The position numbers and the translations under genes were made by a program. The notes beneath the pieces are model-generated. The model had not been told where the DNA came from, searched no databases, and was given only the letters and a program-made list of their open reading frames with translations. From Vibrio gazogenes (GTDB lineage: Bacteria > Pseudomonadota > Gammaproteobacteria > Enterobacterales > Vibrionaceae): DNA of 64,000 bases. The stretch spans positions 1,240,001-1,304,000 of the forward strand of contig NZ_CP018835.1 of the NCBI RefSeq assembly GCF_002196515.1. The letters run 5' to 3'. Position 1 is the first letter of the stretch; every line of letters begins with the position of its first letter. Shown here piece by piece: positions 21,523 to 29,484 of this stretch.

Positions 21523-21556
21523 AAGGACTTAGGTGATTTTCATCTAAGTCCTTTTT
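21523..21556 (+). terminator. terminator after the tRNA
   Basis: Arms AAGGACTTAG and CTAAGTCCTT followed by a run of T. Confidence 0.85.
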
Positions 21557-21568
21557 CTTTGTTTTCTA

Positions 21569-21616
21569 TTTATAGCATATTTATAGCAAAATTATTTATA
21601 GCAGTGGTGCTATAAA
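21569..21616. repeat. iterated TTTATAGCA sites beside the tRNA
   Basis: Three direct copies of TTTATAGCA (21569, 21580, 21595) are followed by an exact inverted copy, TGCTATAAA, at 21608. Iterons next to a tRNA 3' end resemble recombinase or excisionase binding sites of an integrated element. No integrase gene is seen in the window. Confidence 0.55.
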
Positions 21617-21711
21617 TCCGGCTGCTATATTCGGTTCCCGGATAAGAAAAAAGGCCGGAGTATTCCGACCTTTACAACAAGTTACAATCATCAAATGGTT
21701 CACTGAATTCT

Positions 21712-21900
21712 CTACTTCATCCGCATCAATGCAACCTCTAATTTGTTCTGAATCGGCTGTAGCAGGAAAAACAACGATTCCCCGCTTAAATGTTCCATAG
21801 AACCTTTCTGAGCGATTGCCAAGGCCGACAATCCTAAAACAATTTCGTGAGCTTCATGAATGAGATCGGAAGGGTCTTTAGATGAATCACAATGACACAT
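21712..21900 (-). CDS. small conserved hypothetical protein
   Basis: 62 residues, ATG at 21900 behind GGAG. The sequence (DLIHEAHEIVLGLSALAIAQ, then SGESLFFLLQPIQNKLEVAL) is predicted helical and resembles short proteins common in proteobacterial accessory DNA. The N-terminal MCHCD could bind metal, but there is no second Cys pair. Function unknown. It is first in the accessory segment after the tRNA. Confidence 0.6.
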   Translation of the reverse strand: MCHCDSSKDPSDLIHEAHEIVLGLSALAIAQKGSMEHLSGESLFFLLQPIQNKLEVALMRMK

Positions 21901-22025
21901 GATGAATTCTCCATGCGCCTTTTGGTTATATCGAGGTTCCTAAGCCCGGCACTGGATTTTGCCAGTACACGGGTAGATGAGTTCTGTTGGAGGGAGGTGT
22001 CAAATGATGTTTGTATGGACTGAAA

Positions 22026-22373
22026 TCAAAGAAAACGTTCAGCAATAACAGAAAGCCAAAAGATAAAGAAACTGTAGAAACAGGCCGAGTTCAGGGTCAT
22101 CAAAACCCGAAAACCTTTAGATGTTGTCGTCATCCGGTGATAAATAAACGGATACGCAACACAATAACGGTTAAAACGCCCACCTATGGCAAAAAATGTC
22201 ATGTGAAAAGGCTTTTCATAGACTTCATTAACATCTTTCGCCAACTGCTCATCTATAAACAGAATACGCTTTGAATTACCTAATGAAATACTGATAGATT
22301 GAATTCCCAAAGGAACAATCCAGCCTATAAAAAAACCGCCCGAAATCAGTTGTATCCAGTCAATGAGATTCAC
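22026..22373 (-). CDS. putative membrane immunity protein for the adjacent toxin
   Basis: 115 residues, GTG start behind AAGGA; the start overlaps the stop of the toxin gene by one base (TAGTG), so translation is coupled. Hydrophobic segments near residues 8-30, 58-75 and 90-112 indicate an inner-membrane protein. A toxin with a glycine-zipper membrane tail followed directly by a small polytopic protein is the usual layout of pore-forming or membrane-active effectors and their immunity proteins (for example Tme/Tmi pairs in Vibrio). I do not recognise the family, so the role is inferred from position and topology. Confidence 0.6.
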   Translation of the reverse strand: MNLIDWIQLISGGFFIGWIVPLGIQSISISLGNSKRILFIDEQLAKDVNEVYEKPFHMTFFAIGGRFNRYCVAYPFIYHRMTTTSKGFRVLMTLNSACFYSFFIFWLSVIAERFL

Positions 22374-23924
22374 TATTCGAGTCCTTCCATCGTTTTTTCA
22401 TAAATAATATCAACTGTAGCTTTACCTGCCATAGATCCAAATGTACCGCCAATGAATCCCCCAGCAACAGCACTACCAACCAAAGCAATGGCAATCACTG
22501 GTGCAGACGCTGCCCCAACAAAGCCTAATGCAAGAGTTGCAATAGCAGCTCCGATTTCTCCCCCCCAGACGCCAGCAATCCATCCAGAGAAAAAGCCTAC
22601 AACTTCCCTTGCAGTTGTTTTACCACACTCCCCTCTACCATCGACTGAACAAGCATCGTAAATATTATTTACTCCACTAGCTGCTGCTAATCCAAGGCCT
22701 AAATAACCAACACCTCTAGCCCCCCAAACACCAACTGAAATATTGGCAATTCGTTTGCCAAGGTTCGGGACGACGCCACTCTTAATAATGTCATCCGCAT
22801 TATGAATTACAGATTTGGTAGAAAGCCTGAGTGATTTTTTTACCTGCCGAAAAGCAGGGATGTTTATAGCGCGGCTTGAAAAGCGGGTAAATGACTGGTC
22901 CAGTTTATTGAGCAGTGCCGCACGTTCAGCAACAAAAGAACCATAATTAATCCCACCTGTACGACTTGCCATAGCCACTTGGGTTACATAAAGAGAATTT
23001 ATTTCCTGAATGATACTACTGACATTTTTTAAATGACCTTCAATTCCTGTAGCAACGGCACCAACACCAATAGATGCATAAGCATATTGATCCGAAGGTA
23101 AGCCGTTATCCCGGATATATTTCAAACCGTTCGAAGCATAATAGTCTAATAATTCAAAATGGCGGTAAACAGTTGCGACCTCTTCATCACTAAGCTTCGC
23201 TAATTCGATACTAGCTGTTTGCGCCTCTTCCTGTAACTCAGTAAGCGACTGCTTCTCTTTATCGGTTGTAGGCTCCGTGGTTGGTAATATAACAATTTCG
23301 CCCTGACGAACGGGTTCATTCAGATGAGTATTATACTTTTTGACTAATTGCTTTTGTGTCGTGGTCGTGTCAGAAGTGAACAGACTTGTCCACAAATCTT
23401 GCTGAGATTGCGTTGATTCGACCTGCATCCATCCCAGAAAAAATTGCTGTTCCTGTGCCTTTTCCTGAGCTTTTCTTTCCTGAAGCATCGCCCACGTTTT
23501 TTCACTGTTGAGATGATTTTCCCGGCATTGTTTCTCATAGCGCTCTTTCAGGGATAATTTCACGGGTTCAGGCTCAATGTAAGGCTCGGTATAAACCAAC
23601 GCATTGACACTCCCTGAATAGAATGAACCGACCCCATGATTCACCAGTCCCACTCTCTCGGTATAGGCTTTGTGAGCCAACGAATCGATATTGGATTCAA
23701 CCGCAGGATTGACCCGCCAGTATAGGCCAGTATAGATTGCCCCATTCATCCCGATCTTGGATCAGTAAAGGGATAGACGGAACATCAGTAAGCAACACCT
23801 GATGCCCGGTGCGGAGCTGTTCGAGAAAGGCTTGAAATAACATTCTGTTCGGGAGCACAGATTTTAAGTCGGACTCGCGCAGGGACATAAAATCCCCTTC
23901 AACCTGAGCGAACTCATAAGCCAT
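22373..23924 (-). pseudogene. putative membrane-active polymorphic toxin, copy 1, frameshifted near N-terminus
   Basis: The reading frame starts at 23924 (MAYEFAQVEGDFMSLRESD) and is intact for about 66 codons, then shifts at a 10-base tandem duplication (23716-23735) and continues in the next frame to 22373. Copy 2 at 24789-26177 has only one copy of the 10-mer and stays in frame. Order: N-terminal domain; a LysM-like stretch (YNTHLNEPVRQGEIVILP); a helical middle; a C-terminal glycine-rich hydrophobic tail (about 100 residues, IAIALVGSAVAGGFIGGTFG) fit to insert into membranes. A shorter product could start at an ATG at 23749 inside the duplication. No T6SS marker (PAAR, Hcp, VgrG) is present; the secretion route is unknown. 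Confidence 0.6.
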
Positions 23925-24127
23925 CAGGTTGTAGACTTGAATGATTTGGTAATTTATTGAATTTACTTGTTTTTATTTATTATTAAAATGAGCGCGTATT
24001 ATACAGTGGTGGTAAGTGAGATGCAGTTGTAGATATGAAACTAGGAAATTAATTTGATTTGGGTTCCGTGATGATGAGCCACTATTGTTTTAGTGGTCAG
24101 TATGGTGTTGACTGACACGTTTATGGA
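22730..24127. repeat. duplicated toxin module, copy A
   Basis: About 1.4 kb, nearly identical to 24990-26380, covering the toxin gene promoter region, N-terminus and middle. Similarity fades at about 22730-22850, where the C-termini diverge, and upstream at about 24127. The upstream 200 bases (23925-24127) contain no gene. Confidence 0.9.
23716..23735. repeat. 10-bp tandem duplication causing the frameshift
   Basis: GCCAGTATAG occurs twice in tandem here and once at the matching place in copy 2 (25979-25988). The extra 10 bases shift the frame. Confidence 0.9.
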
Positions 24128-24170
24128 CAGAAACGTTTTAAAAATGATGCTCTATAGTGTTTCTGTCAGA

Positions 24171-24722
24171 TTAGGAAAAGTATGTTGAGGTCTTTGGTGT
24201 AACCCAAGCCATTGTTTCATAGTCATATACCGTGCAATTAGAGAAAATTTCGTCGATATCACTAATATGCTTATAGTTTACGCTTGGCATAAAATGAACA
24301 ATGTATGATTCGACTATAGAGCTATAACCCTCACCATAATCGTCAAGTTCATCAAGGTAAGCATCTAAAAACACTTCGTCACTTTCAGCTGTACCTAGAA
24401 TCACAAAATTGCTATTCGAGTAACGTATGAGTTTGATTTCAAGCTCGTGCTTTTCTATATCAGAATATAACTCTTCCCCTATTGGGAAAACTTCCATGCT
24501 TCCAATCTTGCTCACTTTTTGAGGTGCATCTCCGAGAGATGACAAATGAAATTTAAGCAATAAATCCACTTGCTGTCGTGTTAATTCTGAATGCTGTCGA
24601 AAAACATCTTCTTGAATTGAACGAGGGTCAATCGTAGTGTTTTTTAGCAACAAATAGCTAAGCGTATCCTTTGTATTAATTTCAAAAAGGTGAAACTTAT
24701 TGATTAATGTTCTTCGTACCAA
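24171..24722 (-). CDS. uncharacterised protein following the attC-like site
   Basis: 183 residues from a TTG at 24722 that is preceded at five bases by GGGAGG; the frame stays open 20 codons further to a GTG without a ribosome site, and no ATG occurs in the N-terminal half. The start lies just outside the attC-like site, as expected for the first gene of an integron cassette. The protein is acidic towards its C-terminus (DEVFLDAYLDELDDYGEG) and has no membrane segment or motif I recognise. It may be an immunity protein for copy 2 or an unrelated cassette protein. It is in the same orientation as the toxin and 66 bases downstream of it. Confidence 0.6.
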   Translation of the reverse strand: MVRRTLINKFHLFEINTKDTLSYLLLKNTTIDPRSIQEDVFRQHSELTRQQVDLLLKFHLSSLGDAPQKVSKIGSMEVFPIGEELYSDIEKHELEIKLIRYSNSNFVILGTAESDEVFLDAYLDELDDYGEGYSSIVESYIVHFMPSVNYKHISDIDEIFSNCTVYDYETMAWVTPKTSTYFS

Positions 24723-24743
24723 ATTTGCCTCCCATGAGGGTGA

Positions 24744-24850
24744 ACATAACGTCGCAAACAGTGGCGCTTTCACCAACGTCACAACACTTTAAAAACTCAA
24801 AACAACAAGTGACCAAGCGTTAAGCGTCCATTGATTTACTTTGTTATAAC
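24744..24850 (-). repeat. attC-like (VCR-type) integron recombination site
   Basis: Read on the minus strand, the 107 bases begin GTTATAACAAAG and end GCGACGTTATGT, the two simple sites of an attC. In between are AACGCTTGG and TTGTTGTTTTGAGTTT, which match the Vibrio superintegron repeat as I know it. The two halves are imperfectly complementary (ATAAC..AAA..TGG.CGCTT near the left end against the right end). It overlaps the last 21 codons of toxin copy 2. Confidence 0.75.
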
Positions 24851-26177
24851 CAACTTTCATTGCTGTTTCTACAACCGATGTCTTAGCACATTCGCCATTT
24901 TCATCAGAAACACAAGCCTGATGAATATTTTCTAAAGCGCTGGCACCTGATAGCATAACTCCAACGCGCCCAACATATTTGGCACCTTGAATTCCGATTG
25001 AAATATTGGCAATCCGTTTACCAAGGTTCGGGACAATTCCCTTTTCAATAATTTCATCTGCATGATGAATCACTGATTTTGTAGAAAGCCTGAGTGATTT
25101 TTTCACCTGCCGGAAAGCCGGGATGTTTATAGCGCGACTCGAAAAGCGGGTAAACGATTGATCCAGTTTATTGAGCAGTGCCGCACGCTCGGCAACAAAA
25201 GAACCATAATTAATCCCACCTGTACGACTTGCCATAGCCACTTGGGTTACATAAAGAGAATTTATTTCCTGAATGATACTACCGACATGCTTTAAGTGAC
25301 TTTCAATCCCCGTCGCAACGGCACTAACACCGACTGATGCATAAGCATATTGATCCGAAGGTAAGCCGTTATCCCGGATATATTTCAAACCGTTCGAAGC
25401 ATAATAGTCTAATAATTCAAAATGGCGGTAAACAGTTGCGACCTCTTCATCACTAAGCTTCGCTAATTCGGTACTAGCTGCTTGCGCCTCTTCCTGTAAC
25501 TCAGTAAGCGACTGCTTCTCTTTATCGGTCGTTGGCTCCGTGGTTGGTAATATAACAATTTCGCCCTGACGAACGGGTTCATTCAGATGAGTATTATACT
25601 TTTTGACTAATTGCTTTTGTGTCGTGGTCGTGTCAGAAGTGAACAGACTTGTCCACAAATCTTGCTGAGATTGCGTTGATTCGACCTGCATCCATCCCAG
25701 AAAAAATTGCTGTTCCTGTGCCTTTTCCTGAGCTTTTCTTTCCTGAAGCATCGCCCACGTTTTTTCACTATTGAGATGATTTTCCCGGCATTGTTTCTCA
25801 TAGCGTTCTTTCAGGGATAATTTCACGGGTTCAGGCTCAATGTAAGGCTCGGTATAAACCAACGCATTGACACTCCCGGAATAGAATGAACCGACCCCAT
25901 GATTCACCAGTCCCACTCTCTCGGTATAGGCTTTGTGAGCCAACGAATCGATATTGGATTCAACCGCAGGATTGACCCGCCAGTATAGATTGCCCCATTC
26001 ATCCCGATCTTGGATCAGTAAAGGGATAGACGGAACATCAGTAAGCAATACCTGATGCCCGGTGCGGAGCTGTTCGAGAAAGGCTTGAAAGGATATCCCG
26101 AAGGGAATTACAGATTTCACATCGGACTCACGCAAGGACATGAAATCCCCTTCAACCTGAGCGAACTCATAAGCCAT
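24789..26177 (-). CDS. putative polymorphic toxin, copy 2, C-terminus replaced by attC-derived sequence
   Basis: 462 residues, ATG at 26177. The first ~370 residues are nearly identical to copy 1, including LRTGHQVLLTDVPSIPLLIQ, the LysM-like YNTHLNEPVRQGEIVILP and the helical middle. After NLGKRIANIS the sequence diverges (IGIQGAKYVGRVGVMLSGAS), and the last residues (GYNKVNQWTLNAWSLVVLSF) are translated from the attC-like site. The glycine-zipper tail of copy 1 is absent, so copy 2 may have lost its toxic end. It follows its own copy of the promoter region. Confidence 0.65.
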   Translation of the reverse strand: MAYEFAQVEGDFMSLRESDVKSVIPFGISFQAFLEQLRTGHQVLLTDVPSIPLLIQDRDEWGNLYWRVNPAVESNIDSLAHKAYTERVGLVNHGVGSFYSGSVNALVYTEPYIEPEPVKLSLKERYEKQCRENHLNSEKTWAMLQERKAQEKAQEQQFFLGWMQVESTQSQQDLWTSLFTSDTTTTQKQLVKKYNTHLNEPVRQGEIVILPTTEPTTDKEKQSLTELQEEAQAASTELAKLSDEEVATVYRHFELLDYYASNGLKYIRDNGLPSDQYAYASVGVSAVATGIESHLKHVGSIIQEINSLYVTQVAMASRTGGINYGSFVAERAALLNKLDQSFTRFSSRAINIPAFRQVKKSLRLSTKSVIHHADEIIEKGIVPNLGKRIANISIGIQGAKYVGRVGVMLSGASALENIHQACVSDENGECAKTSVVETAMKVGYNKVNQWTLNAWSLVVLSF

Positions 26178-26380
26178 CAGGTTGTAGACTTGAATGATTT
26201 GGTAACTTATTGAATTTAATTGTTTTTATTTATTATTAAAATGAGCGCGTATTATACAGTGGTGGTAAGTGAGATGCAGTTGTAGATATGAAACTAGGAA
26301 ATTAATTTGATTTGGGTTCCGTGATGATGAGCCACTATTATTTTAGTGATTAGTATGATGTTGACTAACACGTTTATGGA
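24990..26380. repeat. duplicated toxin module, copy B
   Basis: Counterpart of 22730-24127 at an offset of about 2.26 kb. The part outside the gene, 26178-26380, is the matching upstream region and carries no ORF. Confidence 0.9.
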
Positions 26381-26424
26381 CAAAACTGTGTTACGAGTTA
26401 AACCTAAAAGGGTTTATTTCGGAT

Positions 26425-26468
26425 GACAAAAAGTAGTGAAAACATTTAAAACAGTTATCACTTTTTGT
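26425..26468. terminator. hairpin downstream of the tetR gene
   Basis: ACAAAAAGT...TGA pairs with TCACTTTTTGT, with a three-base bulge and an 18-base loop, between the tetR stop and the copy B upstream region. On the minus strand it could end the tetR transcript. Confidence 0.45.
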
Positions 26469-26495
26469 GTGCCACAACAAACCAGACTCTTACTA

Positions 26496-27047
26496 TCACT
26501 CCTTGTTAGAAGACACCTGTTCACAAACTTTTCTACATGAATCCAACACATCTTGTGCCAGTTGCTCATCTGTTAACGCTCTGGCGATAGCAACGCCGCC
26601 AATGAGCATTGCTGAAATAGCGTAAGACATCTCTTTATCTTTCACTTGTTTGTTGTGTTCTATTAAAGCTGAAAATCCTTTAAAAACATTGGTGTATACA
26701 TCTCTTATTTCCTCTTCCTTTGTGGCAACATCGGTGGTTAAAAATGCAAGAGGACAAGATGGATCCTTAAGATTGACATGAGACATACTGAGATAATTTG
26801 TGAACACGGTATTAATATTGGTGTCCCAATGTTTGTCCATGCTCATTTTTGCTGCTTTGGTGATTGCTTCAGCGTACAAATGGTTTTTTGATGAAAAGTG
26901 TGAATAAAAGCCCCCATGTGTTTTTCCTGCATCTTTCATCACGTCCCCTATAGAGATTTTATCGTATCCATAAGCAGTAAAGAGGCGAGATGCACTTTCT
27001 AAAATTTCTTCCCGACTTTTCGATTTTCTTTCTTTAGGCCACGTCAT
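26496..27047 (-). CDS. TetR/AcrR-family transcriptional repressor
   Basis: 183 residues. N-terminal helix-turn-helix: REEILESASRLFTAYGYDKI followed by SIGDVMKDAGKTHGGFYSHF, with KNHLYAEAI after it. The C-terminal ligand-binding half (about 70-180) is typical of the NemR/AcrR side of the family (DPSCPLAFLTTDV). It is divergent from the cupin gene at 27139, and a perfect palindrome lies between them, so it likely represses both. Confidence 0.9.
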   Translation of the reverse strand: MTWPKERKSKSREEILESASRLFTAYGYDKISIGDVMKDAGKTHGGFYSHFSSKNHLYAEAITKAAKMSMDKHWDTNINTVFTNYLSMSHVNLKDPSCPLAFLTTDVATKEEEIRDVYTNVFKGFSALIEHNKQVKDKEMSYAISAMLIGGVAIARALTDEQLAQDVLDSCRKVCEQVSSNKE

Positions 27048-27059
27048 ACAAATCCCTCT

Positions 27060-27089
27060 TTCACTATATTACCTTGAACATATAGTGAA
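27060..27089. promoter_or_regulatory. palindromic operator of the TetR regulator
   Basis: Perfect 10-bp arms TTCACTATAT and ATATAGTGAA around a 10-base spacer, 12 bases before the tetR start and about 50 before the cupin gene. Position and symmetry suit a TetR dimer controlling both divergent promoters. Confidence 0.7.
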
Positions 27090-27138
27090 GCAGTTTAGCA
27101 TCATCATGAACACAAAAATATAACTAAGGAGTATGGTG

Positions 27139-27582
27139 ATGTCAGAAGAATATCGGGTCGAACATAGGAACCACTATTCAGTTTTCAAAACTGAAAACTT
27201 ATCGGATTTAAGAAAATACACATTTGCCCATAATGCGATTGCAGGAAAAGTTGCTGGTAAATTATTTTTGAGTCAGGTTCTCAATTGCTCTGGTTCCATC
27301 GTTTCTTTAAACCAATTGGAATCGCATACCTCGCTGCCATTTTATCATCGACATCTAAAAAATGAGGAAATTTACTTTTTTATCAAAGGAACCGGGCAGT
27401 TTTTAATTGATGATGATTGTATTGATGTCTATGAGGGGACTGCAATAAGAGTATCCCCAGAAGGCGTTAGAGGATTAACAAATAACGCTGATGAGGTATT
27501 AGTTTATCTGGTGATACAAGGAGTATTAAATTCATTTTCATTAGAGCAAACAATTGAAGATGGAAGAATTGTAGAGATGTAA
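27139..27582 (+). CDS. small cupin-domain protein
   Basis: 147 residues from the ATG at 27139, seven bases after AAGGAG; an ATG two codons upstream is too close to that site. The cupin motif is LPFYHRHLKNEEIYFFIKGTGQF with two His and one Glu as metal ligands; the second motif is VSPEGVRGLTN, where the usual His is absent. It may be a dioxygenase-, isomerase- or sensing-type cupin. As the only gene opposite the TetR regulator it probably acts on, or responds to, the regulator's ligand. Confidence 0.8.
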   Translation: MSEEYRVEHRNHYSVFKTENLSDLRKYTFAHNAIAGKVAGKLFLSQVLNCSGSIVSLNQLESHTSLPFYHRHLKNEEIYFFIKGTGQFLIDDDCIDVYEGTAIRVSPEGVRGLTNNADEVLVYLVIQGVLNSFSLEQTIEDGRIVEM

Positions 27583-27599
27583 TTGAAATAGGTATAGTT

Positions 27600-27622
27600 G
27601 AGCTAGTCATGTTGACTAGCTC
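27600..27622. terminator. hairpin after the cupin gene
   Basis: GAGCTAGTCA and TGACTAGCTC pair perfectly around TGT, 18 bases past the stop. There is no clear T run. Confidence 0.5.
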
Positions 27623-27767
27623 GAATTTGGGCAAAACCGTTTTACCCAATCACTCTTTTTCCCCTAAAAATACACTTATTCACAGAACTCCAAGTTAAAA
27701 GAAGGCGCTAAGCCGGACTCTATCCGCCATGCAAAAACACGGGTGATTAATTCACGTCCGGCAGTCA

Positions 27768-27887
27768 TCACCCTTTTAAAGCCCTGACCAGTTCGTTGTC
27801 ACAATATTGGCTGGTTTTCACCGCTCCGGTGTCTTGGTCGATGGAAAGTCCTTTTTCTTTATGCCAATCTGTAAACCAAAATATCAG
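27768..27887 (-). pseudogene. C-terminal gene remnant
   Basis: The minus strand has a 39-codon stretch between two stops, with no start codon, reading FTDWHKEKGLSIDQDTGAVK and TSQYCDNELVRALKG. It has coding-like composition and looks like the end of a broken gene. I do not recognise the parent. The rest of 27623-27962 holds no other feature. Confidence 0.35.
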
Positions 27888-27962
27888 TCACGACGTTAAA
27901 ACCGACTAATTTTTGCACAACGTATATACTTCAGGTAAGTGGACACAACTCAGGAGGCAGTG

Positions 27963-28199
27963 ATGGAAATCTATCAACACGACATGTCGGATCTATTCGA
28001 ACAGCTTGGTCTCGGAAGTTCACCGGAAGAAATCAAAGCGTTCGTGAAAAACCATCGACATTCACGAGACTCAACACTGATACATGAAGCCAGCTTTTGG
28101 ACAGCTTCCCAATCCGCTTTTTTGAAACAGGCAATTGAGGACGATGCGGATTGGGTCGAGTTGGTGGATCAACTCGATGTGATGCTGCGCGACGAATAG
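27963..28199 (+). CDS. DUF2789 family protein
   Basis: 78 residues from the ATG at 27963, six bases after AGGAGG; the frame is open eight codons upstream but that start has no ribosome site. The sequence (HDMSDLFEQLGLGSSPEEIK, LIHEASFWTASQSAFLKQAI, DADWVELVDQLDVMLR) fits the DUF2789 family of short gammaproteobacterial proteins of unknown function. A GGGGTAAAA/TTTTACCCC hairpin follows at 28215-28236. Confidence 0.85.
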   Translation: MEIYQHDMSDLFEQLGLGSSPEEIKAFVKNHRHSRDSTLIHEASFWTASQSAFLKQAIEDDADWVELVDQLDVMLRDE

Positions 28200-28214
28200 A
28201 TCAATCACGTTTCT

Positions 28215-28236
28215 GGGGTAAAAAAGATTTTACCCC
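28215..28236 (+). terminator. hairpin after the DUF2789 gene
   Basis: Perfect 9-bp arms GGGGTAAAA and TTTTACCCC around four bases, 16 bases past the stop. Confidence 0.55.
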
Positions 28237-28332
28237 ATCACTAAATCAGCCATCACCGATATCAAATATTGAGATTTCTGCACCTCTTGGAACAAATCAA
28301 ACCGATATAAGCCAAGAGATAGGCTGATATAA

Positions 28333-28671
28333 CTACATACTGCCTCGGCAGTAACTCACCCAGACCTGATCACTGCCACAACCGCTATCGACGACACAAT
28401 CGAGACTTTTCTTTTGTACTTGCATTGAAAGCAACCATGAATAGAACTCTTTAAAATGTGGTTTATCCATATTCAATCTAAAATATTGCGGTCTAACACC
28501 TGCACATTGTCCCTGATGAGTCCCATTGAGATAAAATCGGCCGTCTGTTCCCATGTGAATATAATTGGGCACACCTAAACTAATCCATCCACGACCATTT
28601 CCTTGCGCGTCTAAAGCGAATGAATTCACATGCACCATAAGGCCAATCACGAAAATAAATATTTTTTTCAT
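28333..28671 (-). CDS. small secreted hypothetical protein
   Basis: 112 residues. A signal peptide (KKIFIFVIGLMVHVNSFA) is followed by a mature domain of about 92 residues with four Cys, the last three close to the C-terminus (SLDCVVDSGCGSDQVWVSYC), likely in disulfides. The mature part resembles short periplasmic or secreted proteins of vibrios that bind or mimic subtilase AB5-like pentamer subunits, but I am not sure of that. Single gene. Confidence 0.65.
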   Translation of the reverse strand: MKKIFIFVIGLMVHVNSFALDAQGNGRGWISLGVPNYIHMGTDGRFYLNGTHQGQCAGVRPQYFRLNMDKPHFKEFYSWLLSMQVQKKSLDCVVDSGCGSDQVWVSYCRGSM

Positions 28672-28906
28672 AAAGATTCCAATTCTATGATTTTAAAGTA
28701 AGTGTTGGGATTTCAAAAAGTCATTTAAAAATATTTCCCAGCCAACATAATCTAGACCAGCTAAATTTAAATAGCGGCACTTGATATGCATGAGGTTTAT
28801 ATCACACAGATATAATAAGGAAAAGTTCATTCACTATTATAGAAAATGCGCGCATGGCAAAAATTTGCTCAAACAAGCGACATCGTCAATGCAAATTGCT
28901 CAAAAT

Positions 28907-28947
28907 AAAAACGTTCAGGCAGTATCATGTGCTGCCTGAACGTTTTT
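28907..28947. terminator. strong bidirectional terminator
   Basis: Arms AAAAACGTTCAGGCAG and CTGCCTGAACGTTTTT are perfect over 16 bp around nine bases. It serves the gene at 29004-29312 on the minus strand. The rest of 28672-29003 holds no gene. Confidence 0.85.
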
Positions 28948-29003
28948 ATATCACACGCTCTTTGAAACTCGCGGCCTACCCGATTCATGGCTCATTCTAT
29001 CGA

Positions 29004-29312
29004 TTATGGCCAAGCACGTTTTTTACCGCCATTGGCTTTAATCAGCTCAATCGCTTTCTTCGATTTATCTTCAATCGACCGTAAACTACGCGTGACTTTC
29101 TCCTGAAACTCAGCTTTACTCTGACCATATTCCTCAGGCGGGGTTGATGCGTGTGATTGCAATTGGTGGATCATCTGAACCAGTTGCTTATTCTGTGCTT
29201 CGAGTGACTTCACCTTCGCAGTCAACTCTCGCAACATACCATTCTGCTCTTGGATTCGAGATTCTATGTTATTGAAAGACTGGAGTATTTGTCCGATATT
29301 TTGATCTGCCAT
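29004..29312 (-). CDS. coiled-coil hypothetical protein
   Basis: 102 residues from the ATG at 29312. About residues 15-60 form a coiled coil (LRELTAKVKSLEAQNKQLVQ) followed by a Pro-containing break and a basic helical C-terminus (KSKKAIELIKANGGKKRAWP). No signal peptide. Function unknown; it may act as a small scaffold or DNA/RNA-associated protein. A hairpin GACCTACA/TGTAGGTC lies just upstream (29328-29352). Confidence 0.6.
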   Translation of the reverse strand: MADQNIGQILQSFNNIESRIQEQNGMLRELTAKVKSLEAQNKQLVQMIHQLQSHASTPPEEYGQSKAEFQEKVTRSLRSIEDKSKKAIELIKANGGKKRAWP

Positions 29313-29440
29313 CGCTATATCCAATTAGACCTACATCCCTCAAGTGTAGGTCAGACTTCGCGATTTATTCGACCAATGTAGACGCCCAATGTCATGATGA
29401 TAGAAACCCCTGTTTATCACCATTCGTCCGTGATTTGAAG

Positions 29441-29462
29441 CGGGGCGGCCTCTGCCGCCCCG
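29441..29462. terminator. GC-rich hairpin downstream of the LtaS-like gene
   Basis: CGGGGCGGC pairs with GCCGCCCCG around CTCT, 22 bases past the stop of the minus-strand sulfatase gene. No T run follows on that strand, so termination is uncertain. Confidence 0.5.
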
Positions 29463-29484
29463 AAACAATCCGCCCTATCTGAAG

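Noticed and set aside
24171..24782. Start of the 183-residue gene at the GTG at 24782
   Set aside because: That start lies within the attC-like site and has no ribosome site, while the TTG at 24722 has GGGAGG five bases upstream.
22026..26177. Assigning the toxins to the type VI secretion system
   Set aside because: No PAAR, VgrG, Hcp, MIX motif or adaptor is recognisable in or near the genes. The delivery route is left open.
28854..29084. Plus-strand ORF of 76 codons
   Set aside because: Runs through a strong terminator hairpin and overlaps the opposite coiled-coil gene.
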